A program made the position numbers and the translations under genes. The notes below the pieces were generated by a model. It was not told the origin of the DNA, did not search any database, and saw only the letters and a list, made by a program, of their open reading frames with translations. From contig DASWDU010000044.1 in assembly GCA_036395115.1 (NCBI GenBank), forward strand, positions 27,441-91,440: 64,000 nucleotides of DNA, written 5' to 3'. Every line of letters begins with the position of its first letter. The stretch's first letter is position 1. The DNA is from Thermoplasmata archaeon. Lineage in GTDB: Archaea; Thermoplasmatota; Thermoplasmata; RBG-16-68-12. Shown here piece after piece: positions 17,404 to 25,729 of this stretch.

Positions 17404-18069
17404 GTGCGTTCGGTTCGGGCTTTTTCGAGTAGCATCATCGTAGTCGTGGCTCTTGGGATTCTCGTAGCGGGCTCGGCAGACGTCTCCGCCTGGCAGGCCG
17501 ATGTAATATTCCACCCTCCGTCTACGACCTACGAGGACACCACGTACGCGTTCTCCGTCGATATCGACAACACGGGACCCGACTCGATGAGAATCTCATC
17601 CGTCGGACTTCGATTCGATTGGGTTGCGGAGTCCTATTACTACTTCGCGTCCGGGCTCCCCCTGACTCTAGCAAGTGGCCTGACGAGGACTTTCTCGTTC
17701 GAGGTTCACGTCCCACAGGGCATCACGACGAACGCAATTCACATTGCGACCGTCCGCATCGAGGCGGCGGATCCCGGGCTATTCGGAGGTTGGGGAACGC
17801 CCACTTCGGACGCTGTCGACTTCCAGTTCCCCGTGTACCCGCAACCCACGGCAGGCGGAGTGGGAGGCTCAGGAGGTCTCGCGCTCGGCATCATCGCGCT
17901 CGTGGGCGTTGTTGCGATCGCGATTGTCGTCGCCGTCGTCGTGGTTCTCATCCGAAAGAAACCTCCGCCCGCGACTCCCGTCTACCCAGCGTACTCCTAC
18001 GCTCAGGTGCCACCGCAACCGCCGGGTCAACCGCCAACGCAACCACCTCAATTTCCGCCCGAGCGGTAG
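17404..18069 (+). CDS. Exported protein with C-terminal membrane helix and Pro-rich tail
   Basis: GTG 17404 follows a GGGGGAG site. A signal segment (SSSIIVVVALGILVAGSADVSA) leads to a beta-rich domain of about 130 residues resembling an Ig/CARDB-like fold (YEDTTYAFSVDIDNTGPDSMRI, ASGLTRTFSFEVHVPQG). Then come a transmembrane helix (LALGIIALVGVVAIAIVVAVVVVLI) and a tail rich in Pro-Pro-Gln. The fold call is an impression; no function is assigned. TATA-like CTAAATAG lies at 17357-17365. Confidence 0.72.
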   Translation: MRSVRAFSSSIIVVVALGILVAGSADVSAWQADVIFHPPSTTYEDTTYAFSVDIDNTGPDSMRISSVGLRFDWVAESYYYFASGLPLTLASGLTRTFSFEVHVPQGITTNAIHIATVRIEAADPGLFGGWGTPTSDAVDFQFPVYPQPTAGGVGGSGGLALGIIALVGVVAIAIVVAVVVVLIRKKPPPATPVYPAYSYAQVPPQPPGQPPTQPPQFPPER

Positions 18070-18195
18070 GCTGCCTCGCGAAGTCACGGACGACCTCAAG
18101 GCCCGCGGCGTGATTGAGGGCGCGGGGGGCGAAGCATGCAGTCTATCGCATCAAGAAATCGGACGGGGGCAAAAAGGGGGGGAGAAGGCCGGGGC

Positions 18196-18867
18196 TTACC
18201 CGGCCTGGTTCCCGTTGTGCCGGTGCTCGAACCGCTTCGCCTGCGCGGTCACGACCCCGTGCTCGATCTGCGTCGCCCCGCCGTTCACGCCCTCGACCGC
18301 CTGCGTGGCGAGGGCGATCGCCTCCTCGACGTTCAGGTTCGGGCGGTAGCCCTTGACGATCGTCTCGAGCGCCTCGTCCGACGATTGGCCGATCGCGAAC
18401 GCCGAGCCTTTGAACGTCGTGCCGCTCGGGTCCACCTGGATCAGCTGCACGCCGAGGTCGTCGACGCCCGCCACGATGATCGACGCGCCGAACGGGCGCA
18501 CCGCGTACATCGTGAACTCGTGCAGGTACTCCGACAGGTTCCGCGAGAGCGTGCCGACGTCGATCGGCTCGTCGTAGACGATACGATGGCGTTGCGCCGC
18601 GACGCGGAGCTGGTCGAGGAGCGTCGTCACGTCGCCGATGTAGCCGCTCCCAGTCGCACCGATGTGGTCGTCCACGACGAAGACTTTCTCCGCGGGCTCC
18701 ATCAGGGGCCGGGTCGGCTTGACCTGGCTCGTCAGGAGCGCGAAGTCTTTCGTCTTCAGGCCGAGCGTCGTCGAGCCGCGGTTGACGGCTTGGAGGGCGT
18801 AGTCCACTTGGACGAGCCGGCCTTCCTGGTTGTAGAAGAACGGCATCCGTCCCACTTCCGCCGCCAT
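18196..18867 (-). CDS. psmA: 20S proteasome alpha subunit (divergent N-terminus)
   Basis: Forms the outer rings and gate of the 20S proteasome. The alpha signature GRLVQVDYALQAVNRGSTTLGLK is clear, and the Lys of the ATPase-docking pocket is kept in PAEKVFVVDD (equivalent to Lys66 of Thermoplasma). The usual YDR gate motif before FSPDGR is replaced by VGR in MAAEVGRMPFFYNQEGR, so gating may differ. The start is 1 bp after the beta-subunit stop, in one operon. Length 223. Confidence 0.9.
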   Translation of the reverse strand: MAAEVGRMPFFYNQEGRLVQVDYALQAVNRGSTTLGLKTKDFALLTSQVKPTRPLMEPAEKVFVVDDHIGATGSGYIGDVTTLLDQLRVAAQRHRIVYDEPIDVGTLSRNLSEYLHEFTMYAVRPFGASIIVAGVDDLGVQLIQVDPSGTTFKGSAFAIGQSSDEALETIVKGYRPNLNVEEAIALATQAVEGVNGGATQIEHGVVTAQAKRFEHRHNGNQAG

Positions 18868-18868
18868 G

Positions 18869-19462
18869 TCAGTTCGCCTCCCAAGCGTGGCCGTTCGGGA
18901 TCGCGAGCACGTCGACGCCGTTCCCGCTCCCCGGATCGCGTTCCATCGCCGCCCGCACGGCGGCTTCGGCGAGCTTCGTCGCGTCGTCCAGCGAGAACTC
19001 CTTCCGGAATCCCTGCTCCAGCACGCCGTACGCGATCGGCGAGCCGCTGCCCGAGGACATGAAGTCCTCCGAGGTGATCGCGCCGCTCATGTCGCTCGTG
19101 TACACGTGCGCGCCGTCCCGGTCCACGCCGGCGACGACGAGTTCCACGTAGAACGGGTTGTAGCTCTTCATCGACGAGTAGACGATGTTCGAGATCAGCT
19201 TCGCACTCTCCTTGACGGACAGCGGGTAGCCGCGTCGCAGCGCGAGGAGCCGGCGTTCGGCTTTCGCGAGATTGACGAGGTACTCCGCGTCCGACATCGC
19301 ACCGGCGATCGCCACCGCGGTCGCGCCGTCGAGGGAGAAGATCTTCTGGACCACCTTGGATCCGACGAAGAACCCCTTCGACGCACGCTTGTCGGCCGCG
19401 AGGACGACGCCGTCCTTGCTTCGTATTCCGACCGTTGTGGTCATGTCGAACCTCGAAGGCAT
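18869..19462 (-). CDS. psmB: 20S proteasome beta subunit (catalytic)
   Basis: Proteolytic subunit. A short propeptide MPSRFDM precedes the catalytic Thr in TTTVGIRSKDG; counting from this Thr1, Asp17 and Lys33 are both present (LAADKR and VVQKIF). The late block SGSGSPIAYGVLE and ERDPGSGNGVDVL, holding the Ser/Asp of the active site, is also conserved. An internal start at MTTTVG would leave no propeptide. Length 197. It is transcribed just before the alpha gene, the reverse of a common bacterial order. Confidence 0.92.
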   Translation of the reverse strand: MPSRFDMTTTVGIRSKDGVVLAADKRASKGFFVGSKVVQKIFSLDGATAVAIAGAMSDAEYLVNLAKAERRLLALRRGYPLSVKESAKLISNIVYSSMKSYNPFYVELVVAGVDRDGAHVYTSDMSGAITSEDFMSSGSGSPIAYGVLEQGFRKEFSLDDATKLAEAAVRAAMERDPGSGNGVDVLAIPNGHAWEAN

Positions 19463-19587
19463 ATGTCGGTGGTCGAGTATGTTGACTCGAATCGTGGGCC
19501 TTCAGTCACAATTCACTATGAATCGTTCCTTCCCAGTAGTGGTTCTTGCAGCCGGATGGCCCGTCGGGGGACAAAGCCCAGCGGAGC

Positions 19588-20187
19588 CTACCGCGCCAGC
19601 CTGACGTCGACTTCTCGTTCAACGTAATCCCATTCTCGCGTCTCACGAAGCCGCAGGACCAATTGTTCGAATGCGGCCGCGTCGGTTGGCGCATACTCGA
19701 ACCAAGTCAAGAAATCAAAGGGCTCGCCTAGGTCGCGGCAGTGATAGAGTCGTCGGGCGATGGCCGGGAGGTACTCGAGGCCGATCGCAATATGGTGTGA
19801 GTCCTCTTCGAATATCGTGCGCCGCTCCTCCTGGGAGAGCTCCCACCACTCGGCTGATTTCTTGATGGGGATGAGGGCAGCTCGTGTCGCCTCCGCGCGA
19901 TCGAGGGGAGCCTGTAGAGCGGCGAGCCGCTCGTGCTCGGCCCGTGTCGCGTACCTCTCGTGGCTGGCCACTCCACGGAGCACCCAGGCGGCGCCCGGCG
20001 GTTTCAGCGGTGAGTCGAGAACGACTTGGAGGTGACTCGCCGGGGCCAACGATGGCCCGCGAACGGCGTCCCGCTTCACGATTTTCCATTTCCCCACCGC
20101 GCTTCCCACGAAAGTCGTCTGTATGATTCCGGGGGCCTGTTTTTCTTGGTTCGTACTCAGAATGGACCGTGAGGCGAGCCTTCGCAC
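19588..20187 (-). CDS. Chlorite-dismutase/HemQ-family protein
   Basis: Heme-binding dimeric alpha/beta-barrel family (Cld, HemQ, Dyp-related). The second half carries family-like blocks: WWELSQEERRTIFEE, IGLEYLPAIARRLYHCRDL and EPFDFLTWFEYAP, followed by FEQLVLRLRETREWDYVEREVD. The His in LYHCRD is the likely heme ligand. The GTG start at 20187 fits a TATA element (CTTATGTAAA, 20207-20217), giving a leaderless mRNA. Whether it acts in heme synthesis or as a peroxidase/dismutase cannot be told. It is the last GC-rich gene before the accessory island. Confidence 0.72.
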   Translation of the reverse strand: MRRLASRSILSTNQEKQAPGIIQTTFVGSAVGKWKIVKRDAVRGPSLAPASHLQVVLDSPLKPPGAAWVLRGVASHERYATRAEHERLAALQAPLDRAEATRAALIPIKKSAEWWELSQEERRTIFEEDSHHIAIGLEYLPAIARRLYHCRDLGEPFDFLTWFEYAPTDAAAFEQLVLRLRETREWDYVEREVDVRLAR

Positions 20188-20568
20188 AGACGGTGCACGT
20201 CACAGGTTTACATAAGGCTTGACAGAGAGCTGCAGAACATTCCTTCGTTGTGAGTTCTGGGAGACACTTTTCAGGAGACGATACTCGATGCAATCGCTCA
20301 ACTGAAGACGAGGGTCAATCTGATGGGCGTCTGTGCATCCGTGGCACTTCACACCGAGTGTGACAGAGAGACCATAGAGAGAACGAGTCAACCCTCTCCC
20401 AGGACGCATCTGTCTCGGCGAAAAGTATGTGTCTGTCAATATTCGAACGGAATCATCTCAGACAAGCAGTCCAGGGATGCTGAAGAGCCAGGGATTCTGA
20501 GCAGGCAACGGATCTCACACCGCTTTACTATTATGTACTGGTCTCATAATCCATGAAATGGCAGAGCC
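20188..20568. other. Intergenic left border of the accessory island
   Basis: About 380 bp with no convincing gene. Base composition drops here compared with the left flank. A short minus-strand open frame of 79 codons is present, but it has poor codon character and no recognisable motif. No tRNA remnant, attachment-site repeat or integrase fragment was found by eye. A CATAATCC element at 20545-20552 is positioned as a TATA box for the gene at 20569. Confidence 0.5.
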
Positions 20569-21534
20569 ATGCCACAGCCGTCCCCGAATCCGCTTGACCC
20601 CGACTGGGCGAGATTGCGAAAGGACCTCGTCAAGGTTCGGCGACGCCGAATAGCCCGACCAGGCATGGCTCGCCTGCTCGAAGAGTGGGCGGAGGATGTT
20701 GACAAGCAAATCCGGAAGCTCGCGTCCTACGGCGCCGAAGAGCAACTCAGGTTAATTTCTGCAATCTCGGCACATTTCCTAAGAATCCGCGCGTTGGTGG
20801 ATGCGCTTTCCCGAGGCCTCGTCACATCTAACAGAGTCATTCACGAGTTGCTCGAGGAATCCATTATAGAAATCTCGGGAGCGGCCCTTATCCGAGACAT
20901 TGTGGTGGTAGACTCTCCTTTGGAGACTCGTAGTCTAGAATCGAAACTGGACGTCTCGTCCGACGAAGTCAGTTTCGTGCTCTTTGTCAAACCCGGAGTC
21001 GGCTACGACAAGCTACCTCTCCTTCCTCGGGTCGTTCATGAAGCCGCTCATTGCGATTTCGAAATCCGAAACTTGGTCGCAGACAGTTCTATTCGAGTGC
21101 GCTGGCTTGGAGAGGCCTGTTGCGACCTGGTTGCCCTCTGCCTCGCCGGACCCTGTTTTCTCATGTCAACCAGGGCCCTAGTCGAGCTGGTAGGCCCAGA
21201 GGCAGCTCGTCTTCCTGATCGGCGACACCCAAGCTTGGCTATGAGAATCTCCATTTTGAAGGCCGTTTCGGACCAAATATGGCCAGGTGGCCGAGTGCAC
21301 GCATTTGCATTGGCAGAGCTCGGAAGGGTGTCGACCGTCGTTTGTCGTCCCGAGGATCTCGAGGACCAGCGACGACTGGAGCGGCAAGTTCTTGAAGCTC
21401 TCCCGCGCTATTCTAGGCTGAGCCGGGATCCTCAGCTCTGGCAGGACATCTACCAAGGTCGGACAAGCGACAGAACACGATCGGCGTTACTGTCCATGAA
21501 CTATCAAGCGGCGGAGGGGTTCGAGAAACCATGA
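20569..21534 (+). CDS. HEXXH-motif putative metallopeptidase
   Basis: 321 residues. A zinc-protease-like motif HEAAH lies at residues 157-161, inside PRVVHEAAHCDFEIRN. A candidate third ligand, Glu182, follows in WLGEACCDLVAL, giving a gluzincin-like HEXXH-(about 20)-ExxxD layout. The N-terminal 120 residues look helical; there is no signal peptide. The next gene overlaps by 4 bp (ATGA) and encodes a winged-helix protein. The pairing recalls ImmA/ImmR-type peptidase-regulator pairs, but I see no sequence match to ImmA. The family is not recognised. Confidence 0.7.
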   Translation: MPQPSPNPLDPDWARLRKDLVKVRRRRIARPGMARLLEEWAEDVDKQIRKLASYGAEEQLRLISAISAHFLRIRALVDALSRGLVTSNRVIHELLEESIIEISGAALIRDIVVVDSPLETRSLESKLDVSSDEVSFVLFVKPGVGYDKLPLLPRVVHEAAHCDFEIRNLVADSSIRVRWLGEACCDLVALCLAGPCFLMSTRALVELVGPEAARLPDRRHPSLAMRISILKAVSDQIWPGGRVHAFALAELGRVSTVVCRPEDLEDQRRLERQVLEALPRYSRLSRDPQLWQDIYQGRTSDRTRSALLSMNYQAAEGFEKP

Positions 21535-22520
21535 GTCTCCACTTGCGTGACGAATTCGAACTCTTCGAAGCATCGCACAAGGTGGCCGAGTTCCGGAAGG
21601 ATCTGTTGAAGGCGGTTTCGAATGGTACTCTCTCGTTCGATCAAGAAGTTGTCAAGGAAATGAGGGACATTGTTGCGAGGTTTTCCTCAAACCTTGACGA
21701 CGCAGAATTCCTAAAGATGCTGCTTGAGAGGATTGGCAATCGACAACGCGACGAAGGCTTCTGGAAGGATCTTTCGGCCGCGGATGAGGTTCTCGTTTCG
21801 GTCCAGATGCGAATGCGGTACCTTCTGGACAGGGAGGAGTCTTTGGCGCCGACGGCGGAATACCGGGATCTGTACGAGAGAATCACAAGCCACCTTCTTA
21901 AGGCGGTTGGACCTCGGGAGGTGCGTAACAGACAAGCGAGACACAGAGCCATCTTTGCAACACTTCAGATCAGTCCGGGTCTCTATGTCGCCGAACTCTA
22001 CAGTCGGCTTGTAGGCAGCGGAACCGTTCGTACCACCTATACGACGCTATGGAGCGACGTCCGTTGGCTTCAGATTCAGGAACAGCTTATTACGGTAGGC
22101 GGCCCCCAAGGAAGTCCGCGCTACTGCTTCCCTCATCCAAAGACGATCCAGAATCGGCATGATTTCTACAACCGATTCTACTGTGCTGAAGGGATTGTCG
22201 ACAAGAATCTTACGGACAGCTTTTCGATGCGCAAGCACTGGTTTGACATTTATAGGGTGAATTCGATGACGAAAGCCCTGATCCTCGTACTGGAACACGG
22301 CGCTGTAAAGGGAGAGATGGTTGGTAGTCGTGTGAAGTCTTTCGGCAGACTACACAAGTTCGAGTCGGCGCAGAGAAGCCACGGACTCGATCCGAAGCCC
22401 GGCGTCAAGCCGGAGGATGTGCTGAGAGCGATTAACGTGACGCAGGTTCGCAATGGCAAGGAAGTGACTATGTGGCACGAGCGGCCCTACGGCGGTCCGT
22501 TGTCGCTCTACTCATCCTGA
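21531..22520 (+). CDS. Unknown protein with central winged-helix-like domain
   Basis: 329 residues, starting in the ATGA overlap with the HEXXH gene. The first 130 residues are helical and charged. Residues about 142-195 (RAIFATLQISPGLYVAELYSR... TTLWSDVRWLQIQEQLITV) read as a winged helix-turn-helix. The C-terminal half is basic and contains 'NRHDFYNRFYCAEGIV'. It may be the DNA-binding or target partner of the upstream peptidase-like protein (inference). Its 3' end overlaps the convergent clamp gene by 13 bp. Confidence 0.62.
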   Translation: MSLHLRDEFELFEASHKVAEFRKDLLKAVSNGTLSFDQEVVKEMRDIVARFSSNLDDAEFLKMLLERIGNRQRDEGFWKDLSAADEVLVSVQMRMRYLLDREESLAPTAEYRDLYERITSHLLKAVGPREVRNRQARHRAIFATLQISPGLYVAELYSRLVGSGTVRTTYTTLWSDVRWLQIQEQLITVGGPQGSPRYCFPHPKTIQNRHDFYNRFYCAEGIVDKNLTDSFSMRKHWFDIYRVNSMTKALILVLEHGAVKGEMVGSRVKSFGRLHKFESAQRSHGLDPKPGVKPEDVLRAINVTQVRNGKEVTMWHERPYGGPLSLYSS

Positions 22521-23263
22521 ATGACCGCACCGATGAAATACACCAAGACTGCGTTTGGGTAGAGATATCTGACCCGCGCTTGACCGTCGTCAATCAGTGA
22601 GAGTTCAAGGCTTGACGGCTTCTCGTGAAGAATGATCCTTGACGCATAGTCAATAGCCGCCCTGTCGAGAAGGGTTGTTGCCTCCGAGCTCGATGTCACG
22701 CTCGCGGGCTCAAATCGATCATCTTTCGAGTTCGGGTGAGCGAAGGATATTCCGTCCTTCCTGAACGAGACCTTGAGCGTCTCAGTCGTCCCCATCGCGT
22801 CATGAACCTCCCGAAGCAGTTCAACAGACTGAGGGGTGCAACTGGCAGCCTTACCAAAGTCAAGGTCGGTTTTGGGCGCGAGTAGCGCATCGGGGACGTG
22901 CCTCAAGATTCTGGTCAGACTGCCCCAACCCTCAACTGAAACCCGAACCCGGACTCGAGCATTGTCGAACTGCAGTGCTGCGTCAACCGGTGCGTTCTCG
23001 TGTCGGCCAATCAACGCGAAATCCAATGCGCTTGAGACATGTGCAGAAAAAAGACAGATGTCTCCCGGCTCCTTGCACTCATAGCTGGAAAAAGCGGACG
23101 GTTTTATGTCGAGGTGACCGACCAGATTGCGGTTTTTCGACATTGCCTCGTAGCGGAGTCGGGTGGCGTTCCAATGGAACGAGATTGTCTCGAAGGCCAC
23201 GGAAGGGAACGCGTTCGACCACAGCCTTAGAATCGCAGGATTGTTCGTCCTTAGTGTTAGCAA
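22508..23263 (-). CDS. Divergent PCNA-fold DNA sliding clamp in accessory island
   Basis: 251 residues, the length of an archaeal PCNA (about 245-250). The first-domain pattern is PCNA-like: FETISFHWNATRLRYEAM, then VGHLDIKPSAFSSYECKEP and a helix (SSALDFA). The second half repeats it: VELLREVHDAM, ETLKVSFRKDGISFAHP. The C-terminus SSLELSLIDDGQARVRY... VYFIGAVIQDE matches the final PCNA strand pair and acidic end. The TTG start at 23263 sits 24-31 bp from CTTTTAGC (23287-23294). It follows the GHKL ATPase gene on the same strand. It is not the housekeeping clamp by context, and a copy elsewhere is expected. Confidence 0.72.
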   Translation of the reverse strand: MLTLRTNNPAILRLWSNAFPSVAFETISFHWNATRLRYEAMSKNRNLVGHLDIKPSAFSSYECKEPGDICLFSAHVSSALDFALIGRHENAPVDAALQFDNARVRVRVSVEGWGSLTRILRHVPDALLAPKTDLDFGKAASCTPQSVELLREVHDAMGTTETLKVSFRKDGISFAHPNSKDDRFEPASVTSSSEATTLLDRAAIDYASRIILHEKPSSLELSLIDDGQARVRYLYPNAVLVYFIGAVIQDE

Positions 23264-23437
23264 GGCGGAGGAACTCGGTTCTGGATGCTAAAAGCGTTGT
23301 GGTCCAAAGGCTGGCTAGGAGGTGGAGCATTACAGATCGGTCGAACTTCCTGGACATAAGGGGGCGGACAGGCAGGAGACGATTCACAGCAATCACTACC
23401 GATGGCGCACCATCGGGTTCGGTGGTCCGGCGAAACG

Positions 23438-25729
23438 CTACAGAGCTTCGATAGGAAGAGAGAGAACGGACACCACCTGAGCCACGCGATCCAGTTCAGC
23501 TGAACTGTCGCTCGAGCCGTTTGGTTCCGAATCAGGCAAGGACTTTCCCTTGATTTCATGTACCTTTCGCAGCAACAAGTAGAATGCGACACCGGCCAAG
23601 TACCGATCTTCGACTGCACGCGAGACATCCGCTTCGAGCTTCCTTCTACGTAGTGCCTTTGCGAGATTGAGGTTGTCCAAGCTCACGTAAATACCCGAAT
23701 CCTCCGGTTTCGCTTTCTCGATGACAACTTTGCCTACCGACCTCTCGTCCCACCCAAAAGCGGCCCACACCGCAGCGTTGTCGGCTTTCGATACGGGGAA
23801 AATTCTCGGTTCCGGAAGCTTCTCCTCCCCGGGTTCCTTCTTTCTCTCGAAGGGCGGTACGATTACTATGCTTCTCTCAACGGCGAGGACTGAACCGTCT
23901 GGGAGGTCGAGTTCGAAACGCAGCTCCTCTTGGGTCCCGGTCTTTCCTGAGGGGGGACAATGTGCAAAGTAGGAGATTTTCCCGTTGCGAAGACGGGAGC
24001 TACTTCTGCGAATAGTCAAGCCGGTCTTGTGAACTCCGCGGAAGTGTGAGTCCCAATCCGACTCGAAATATGAATCGACGGCGTCGGTTTCTAGCCTTAC
24101 CAGAGAGTTCCCACCCTTCTCAATCGGGATTGGGTCCTTCACGTTTGTGATTCGGAGATAAGTTGGAATTGGCTTAAGGTCAGGACGATCGAGTTCCTCC
24201 TCTCGAATTTCCTCAGGTCCTGCGTATTCTCTTTCCTGCTTCTTTTGCTTCTGACCCTCGAGGGGCTCTTTTCCCCGTGCCAGAATCAGTTCGGCAAGCT
24301 CCGGGTTTTGTCCAATGTATCGGCCAACAAGACTTCGGATTTTCGACGTGTCGCGCTCTGATCTCGCGGACAGAATTTTGACCTTCCTATCTCGTTCAAA
24401 AGCCAGGACGTTTCGATCTTGGCGCAGGTGTTGAGCCACCTCCTCCATTAGGTCTTCCTTGAACTCACCTTCCTTCAGTCGATCACGCGTACTAGACAGG
24501 AGTTCCTTCTTCGACTGATTTGTTAGCCCGTCACAGTCGACCTGAACGATCAGGTAGTCATGCGAATAGGTTAGATTCACCCGGTCGCGCAGGAAGGTCG
24601 TTTGTTCGACTCCATGACGTTGTCCGTTCAGAGTCACATAGATCGCGTGATTCCCCGAGACATAACCTTTCTTGATATCGCGCCAATTCTCTAGCTCGTC
24701 CGCTGGCGACAGAGCCCAATAGTTGATTGTCACCGAACCTCTTGTCCCGAGCCTTAGTTCGTATGAGTCGGAACTCCAGATCTGCGCCTTGTCTCCCCGC
24801 CCTCCACTCCAGAGCCTGTTTGCCAGGCCTGCGAGCGCTCGATTTCGGTTCTCATATTGTACACGAGACTCGTAGAGCCTCATTGGCAGGAGAGGATCGA
24901 AGAGTGATTGGCTGAGAAAGCTCCAGGCCGTACTTGCCGGCTGAAGCACGTCGCTGGTACCCTTTGGCAGGTCGTATGACACCAGACGAATCAAGGTGCC
25001 ATGTTCGAAGGCTATACGGATTTCGCGGGGGTCACAGGTAGGAACCCTCCTGGTTCCAGCTTCAACGCAATATTCCCAACGACCTCGTTTGAAAATGACG
25101 TCTGGTGTTGTCATGTCTCGATAGCGGACGATGCTCCAGCCGACCAGGTCGTCCCGGCCGGCTTTCAATAGGCTCGACTCTTTTCTTGATACAATGATCC
25201 CGTACGTGCAATGGGCGAACGAAGTCTGTCCACCCTGTCCGAACGCACCCATCAGATACAGCTTCGACACTTTGTAGTCCTCGTTCAACCCTAACAACGT
25301 CGCGGGGAAGTCAAGTGGGTGTTGACCGATGCCTTGGTCTTGTATTTCGATGGTTGGGCGCTTCGAACTCTCGCTATCCATGAACTTGACTTTGATGTGT
25401 GAAGCGAGTTCGCCGATTCTCCTCTGCTCGCACCACCTTAGCTTGCCGTCCTTCAACTCGTAAATCGCTTCGACCGCCTTCCGCGGGCTAGTGGTTCTCT
25501 TGAGCTCAGGTCGGAGTTCGACTTGGAGTTCAATCATAGCATCGATGGCGTTTGTGATTCTCTCGGTAATCCCATCGTAGGGATCCGCGCCCATGGAAAT
25601 AATCCCATAATTGCCCGCGTTGCCGCCAAGGGGAACCCATTCGATTCTGTTACTGAGACGCTCGATTACCTTCTCCACATCTCCAGCTGTAGTCGCCATC
25701 AATAACTCGTTGAGTTCAGAATCACGCAT
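23438..25729 (-). CDS. GHKL-type ATPase, MORC/MutL-like
   Basis: 763 residues. The N-terminal Bergerat ATP-binding fold is clear: N-box GITERITNAIDAM (residues 53-65), IEIQDQGIG (128-135, the DxGxG motif) and LMGAFGQGGQTSFAHC (159-174, the glycine-rich lid). A transducer-like middle follows. Residues about 485-525 are highly charged (KQKKQEREYAGPEE). The C-terminal third has beta-rich segments and no visible MutL endonuclease motif. Relatives of this architecture were linked by others to restriction-modification loci and to eukaryotic MORC. It overlaps a small basic-linker gene by 8 bp and is followed by the PCNA-fold gene. Confidence 0.78.
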   Translation of the reverse strand: MRDSELNELLMATTAGDVEKVIERLSNRIEWVPLGGNAGNYGIISMGADPYDGITERITNAIDAMIELQVELRPELKRTTSPRKAVEAIYELKDGKLRWCEQRRIGELASHIKVKFMDSESSKRPTIEIQDQGIGQHPLDFPATLLGLNEDYKVSKLYLMGAFGQGGQTSFAHCTYGIIVSRKESSLLKAGRDDLVGWSIVRYRDMTTPDVIFKRGRWEYCVEAGTRRVPTCDPREIRIAFEHGTLIRLVSYDLPKGTSDVLQPASTAWSFLSQSLFDPLLPMRLYESRVQYENRNRALAGLANRLWSGGRGDKAQIWSSDSYELRLGTRGSVTINYWALSPADELENWRDIKKGYVSGNHAIYVTLNGQRHGVEQTTFLRDRVNLTYSHDYLIVQVDCDGLTNQSKKELLSSTRDRLKEGEFKEDLMEEVAQHLRQDRNVLAFERDRKVKILSARSERDTSKIRSLVGRYIGQNPELAELILARGKEPLEGQKQKKQEREYAGPEEIREEELDRPDLKPIPTYLRITNVKDPIPIEKGGNSLVRLETDAVDSYFESDWDSHFRGVHKTGLTIRRSSSRLRNGKISYFAHCPPSGKTGTQEELRFELDLPDGSVLAVERSIVIVPPFERKKEPGEEKLPEPRIFPVSKADNAAVWAAFGWDERSVGKVVIEKAKPEDSGIYVSLDNLNLAKALRRRKLEADVSRAVEDRYLAGVAFYLLLRKVHEIKGKSLPDSEPNGSSDSSAELDRVAQVVSVLSLPIEAL

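Noticed and set aside
20200..20439. 79-codon minus-strand frame at the island border
   Set aside because: No promoter at the right distance, no motif, and mixed codon character.
23438..25729. The GHKL protein as a housekeeping MutL or TopoVI-B
   Set aside because: It lacks a visible MutL C-terminal endonuclease motif and is not paired with a TopoVI-A gene; the spacing of motifs fits MORC-like proteins better.
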